Part shown: piece after piece, positions 62,147-64,000 of the stretch
How positions within the stretch are numbered: position 1 is the stretch's first letter
How the letters are laid out: each line of letters starts with the position of its first letter
Made by a program: the position numbers and the translations under genes
Notes under the pieces: model-generated
Database searches by the model: none
What the model was told of the DNA's origin: nothing
What the model saw: only the letters and a program-made list of their open reading frames with translations
Assembly: GCF_004571175.1 (NCBI RefSeq)
Contig: NZ_CP038273.1
Span: 992,001-1,056,000 of the forward strand
Direction: 5' to 3'
Origin: Legionella israelensis
GTDB taxonomy: Bacteria > Pseudomonadota > Gammaproteobacteria > Legionellales > Legionellaceae
Length of the DNA: 64,000 nucleotides

Positions 62147-63343
62147 ATGGCCTTATCAAGAGAAGAGCAAACAAGACTGGCTAATGAATATATGCCTCTT
62201 GTAGAAAATTTTGTCGCTCCCGAGCTACAGGTATTCTGGCGCGATGAAGAAAATAAAAAGGCAATTATTCAATGGTGCATTGACAATGACCTTCGTCTAT
62301 ACAATTTGACTGCACTGAAAATAAGTGAAGCGCGCCGGTTAATGAGCGAATTACAAGTTGTTTTTTCCACTGAGCCGGAAAAAATGCTGGCATGGAAGAA
62401 CGAATTTGAATCTAAATTGCTTGAATCCGACACACAGCTTCGAGAAATGCACCATAGCGCTTATTTAAGCGTGGCCGATCAATATCAAAAAACTGAGGCA
62501 GTCTCAAACAATACCTTGTTAACGGTTCAAGATATGAAAGACTTGTTCCGCAATTCCGATTCTTGTGAAGAAATTCTGGTATCTGAGCCATTTTCTCTCA
62601 CCGAAGCTTCTGTTGAACAAAGAGAAGTTGTGCAACGATTAATTGAAAAAGGGATGCAAGAAGAAAAAACGGTATTTTTACCCGTTACTCATGATGGGCA
62701 TTGGTTTTATCTAAAGAATGAAAAAATAGATGAAGAAAGAGTCTGGTCAGTGCAGGATTCTAAACCTCTCGATGAACATGAATTGACACCCAGACAAGAG
62801 TCCATGCTAGAGGCAAGCATTGATTTCTTGGAAACTGTAGGTGAAGAAGAATATATCGGTGAGTGTGGTGAAAACCTGGTTTTTGAAACCACGGGCGAGC
62901 AATTAAATCCTTATGATTGTGGTTCGCGGGTGGTGAATGCTTATCGCAGCATGGTCGATGAAGAATATCAGGTTAAAAGCCATAAAGAAATCCTTGTTGA
63001 ATTGCTTCAAACGCAGCTTCCAGTAGAAGAGCAGCCCGAAGATATTGAAACGGTCTTTGTGAAGAAAGAATTCATTTCAAAAGTACCCGTAGAGAAAAAA
63101 GCAAAACAGGTTATAGAAACGACCGTTTCTGCTCAGGCTTGTGAGGAAAAGAGGCAAAAATACAGGGAGAATGTCTCTGAACTTGTCAATGCTGTGGTAA
63201 AAGAAGGGCTGTTTGCTGACATTAAGAATAAACTGGCTATAGAAACGCTCGATTCTGCTGTAGCAGATAAAGATGAAACCGATGAGGATTTCGCCAAACG
63301 ATTACAGGAAGCCGAATTCAGAAAAGTCGGACTTAAAAGTTAG
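62147..63343 (+). CDS. CE-clan (Ulp1/C48-like) cysteine peptidase-like protein, candidate Dot/Icm effector
   Basis: A 398-residue protein. The catalytic set is in canonical order and spacing: His185 in HDGHWFYLK, Asp204 in WSVQDSKPL, Gln252 in GEQLNPYDCG and Cys258 in the same segment followed by SRVVNAYRSM. Gln-Cys spacing of 6 is that of Ulp1/SENP proteases; His-Asp spacing is 19. This predicts a deubiquitinase, deSUMOylase or NEDD8-type protease, or less likely a YopJ-like acetyltransferase. The N-terminal 140 residues are helical; the C-terminal 110 are charged and Glu-rich. Effector status is inference. A partial IS50-like element starts right after it. Confidence 0.72.
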   Translation: MALSREEQTRLANEYMPLVENFVAPELQVFWRDEENKKAIIQWCIDNDLRLYNLTALKISEARRLMSELQVVFSTEPEKMLAWKNEFESKLLESDTQLREMHHSAYLSVADQYQKTEAVSNNTLLTVQDMKDLFRNSDSCEEILVSEPFSLTEASVEQREVVQRLIEKGMQEEKTVFLPVTHDGHWFYLKNEKIDEERVWSVQDSKPLDEHELTPRQESMLEASIDFLETVGEEEYIGECGENLVFETTGEQLNPYDCGSRVVNAYRSMVDEEYQVKSHKEILVELLQTQLPVEEQPEDIETVFVKKEFISKVPVEKKAKQVIETTVSAQACEEKRQKYRENVSELVNAVVKEGLFADIKNKLAIETLDSAVADKDETDEDFAKRLQEAEFRKVGLKS

Positions 63344-63452
63344 GAACTGTTAACATTTTGTTTTCCGGATCTCGCTCAAATGCCTACGTGCCACGGTCAT
63401 ATCGTTACCCATAAGTAATGCTATATTAATTTTTCCTTACTTTTGAGATAAT

Positions 63453-63470
63453 GCTGCCTTTTTAAAGGCA
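63453..63470 (+). promoter_or_regulatory. hairpin just upstream of the IS50-like transposase start
   Basis: CTGCCTTT and AAAGGCAG form a perfect 8-bp stem with a TT loop, ending 9 bases before the ATG at 63480. In IS50 and IS10, such leader hairpins hide the ribosome binding site in read-through transcripts and limit transposition. The same role is inferred here. Confidence 0.45.
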
Positions 63471-63479
63471 GTATTATCC

Positions 63480-64000
63480 ATGGATTGGATCGACCATGAG
63501 TATGGTTCCGTGAATATCGGCGATCAACGTTTAAATAAACGAGCAAAAGAGTTATTAAAAAGGTTTAGTGATAAACCAACATCAAGTATACCTGAAAGTT
63601 GTAAAGGTTGGTCGGAAACCAAAGCAGCCTATCGATTTTTTGAGAATAATACGGTTACCGCAAAAAAAATTATAAAACCTCATCGCATAGCCACCCTTAA
63701 GCGAATTAAAGAACATCCGATTATCTTATTGCTTCAAGACACAACAACGCTTAACTATAGCGGTCAAAAAGAACGTGAAGATATTGGCCCTATTCAACAA
63801 GATAACGTGCGGGGTCTTTTTCTTCATCCCACTCTTGCGGTAACGCCCAACCGCGAATGTTTAGGAGTAGTTGACTATGAACAGTGGTCACGGGAAAAAT
63901 TTACGCATCGAAGCTCAGAAGAACGAAGAGCTGAACGTGATTCAAAAGCAATAAAAGACAAGGAAAGTTACCGGTGGGTCAGAGGTTATAAAAAAGCCAC
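63480..64000 (+). CDS. IS4-superfamily (IS50/Tn5-like) transposase, N-terminal part, cut by window edge
   Basis: An open frame of 173 residues from the ATG at 63480 to the window end. It begins MDWIDHEYGSVNIGDQRLNK and contains the Tn5-type DNA-binding domain (SIPESCKGWSETKAAYRFFEN) and the first catalytic Asp in LLLQDTTTLNYSG, followed by GLFLHPTLAVTPNRECLGV. This matches Tn5/IS50-like transposases, usually 450-480 residues. Its family differs from the 1153-bp IS copies. The left tip of the element should lie between 63344 and 63450; I could not fix it. Confidence 0.88.
   Translation, partial: MDWIDHEYGSVNIGDQRLNKRAKELLKRFSDKPTSSIPESCKGWSETKAAYRFFENNTVTAKKIIKPHRIATLKRIKEHPIILLLQDTTTLNYSGQKEREDIGPIQQDNVRGLFLHPTLAVTPNRECLGVVDYEQWSREKFTHRSSEERRAERDSKAIKDKESYRWVRGYKKA

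Noticed and set aside
1-64000. CRISPR array, prophage or conjugative element
   Set aside because: No regularly spaced short direct repeats, no phage structural or integrase genes and no conjugation genes were seen; the repeats present are inverted, IS-derived or palindromic.

Overview
The window (64 kb, AT-rich, no rRNA or tRNA seen) looks like chromosomal DNA of a Legionella species or close relative. The support is a dense mix of eukaryote-like proteins: a SET-domain/ankyrin protein of the LegAS4/RomA type, a protein that begins with a near-eukaryotic ubiquitin domain, two CE-clan cysteine-peptidase-like proteins and an alpha-solenoid protein. These are accompanied by several large, charged proteins without recognisable domains that resemble Dot/Icm effectors, a Legionella-type secreted GH5 endoglucanase and an orphan LuxR regulator. 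Assignment to the genus is inference from content, not from a database search.

Layout. 0-5.9 kb: partial IS256-type element, hypothetical proteins, an MFS transporter coupled to a deaminase, and the SET/ankyrin protein. 6-12.8 kb: metabolic genes (kinase-like protein, thioesterase, thiolase, acetolactate synthase, VOC protein, L,D-transpeptidase). 13-17.8 kb: a cyanophycin operon (cphA, cphB, isoaspartyl peptidase). 17.8-29.4 kb: effector-like genes, including CE-clan candidate no. 1 and the ubiquitin-HAD fusion, then a GGDEF-EAL gene split by an IS. 29.6-35.3 kb: GH5 cellulase, LuxR, a second gene split by an identical IS copy, SDR and dienelactone hydrolase. 35.6-45.1 kb: a monooxygenase with a helical tail, two paralogous effector-like genes flanking a decayed IS5-type element, and an alpha-solenoid protein. 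45.1-53.3 kb: a tight five-gene operon (ATP-grasp ligase, DRE-TIM aldolase, alpha/beta hydrolase, IPMDH-RraA fusion, amidohydrolase), followed on the other side by DUF1330-like and metallo-beta-lactamase-fold genes and a second ATP-grasp paralogue. 53.4-57.5 kb: BON-MscS channel, methyltransferase, membrane and secreted proteins. 57.6-59.8 kb: DAHP synthase, a prephenate-dehydratase-like protein and chorismate mutase behind a Phe/Tyr-type attenuator. 59.9-64 kb: effector-like protein, VOC protein, hydrolase, CE-clan candidate no. 2 and a partial IS50-like transposase.

Mobile DNA. Two identical 1153-bp IS4-type elements (26080-27232 and 32263-33415) have matching 5-bp target duplications and each interrupts a gene that reads through once the element is removed on paper. 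Three small elements without a transposase (70, 144 and 144 bp) share the first 14 bases of their ends. The two 144-bp copies also have 5-bp duplications, so they look like MITEs moved by this IS family. Several other inverted-repeat elements occupy intergenic gaps.

Most novel items: (i) the five-gene operon at 45.1-50.5 kb with its tail-anchored ATP-grasp enzyme, a candidate undescribed small-molecule pathway; (ii) the ubiquitin-HAD fusion, which keeps the Ile44 patch and Arg42 but has lost Lys48 and the terminal Gly-Gly; (iii) the transcription attenuator before the DAHP synthase operon; (iv) the IS/MITE family with in-frame gene interruptions.
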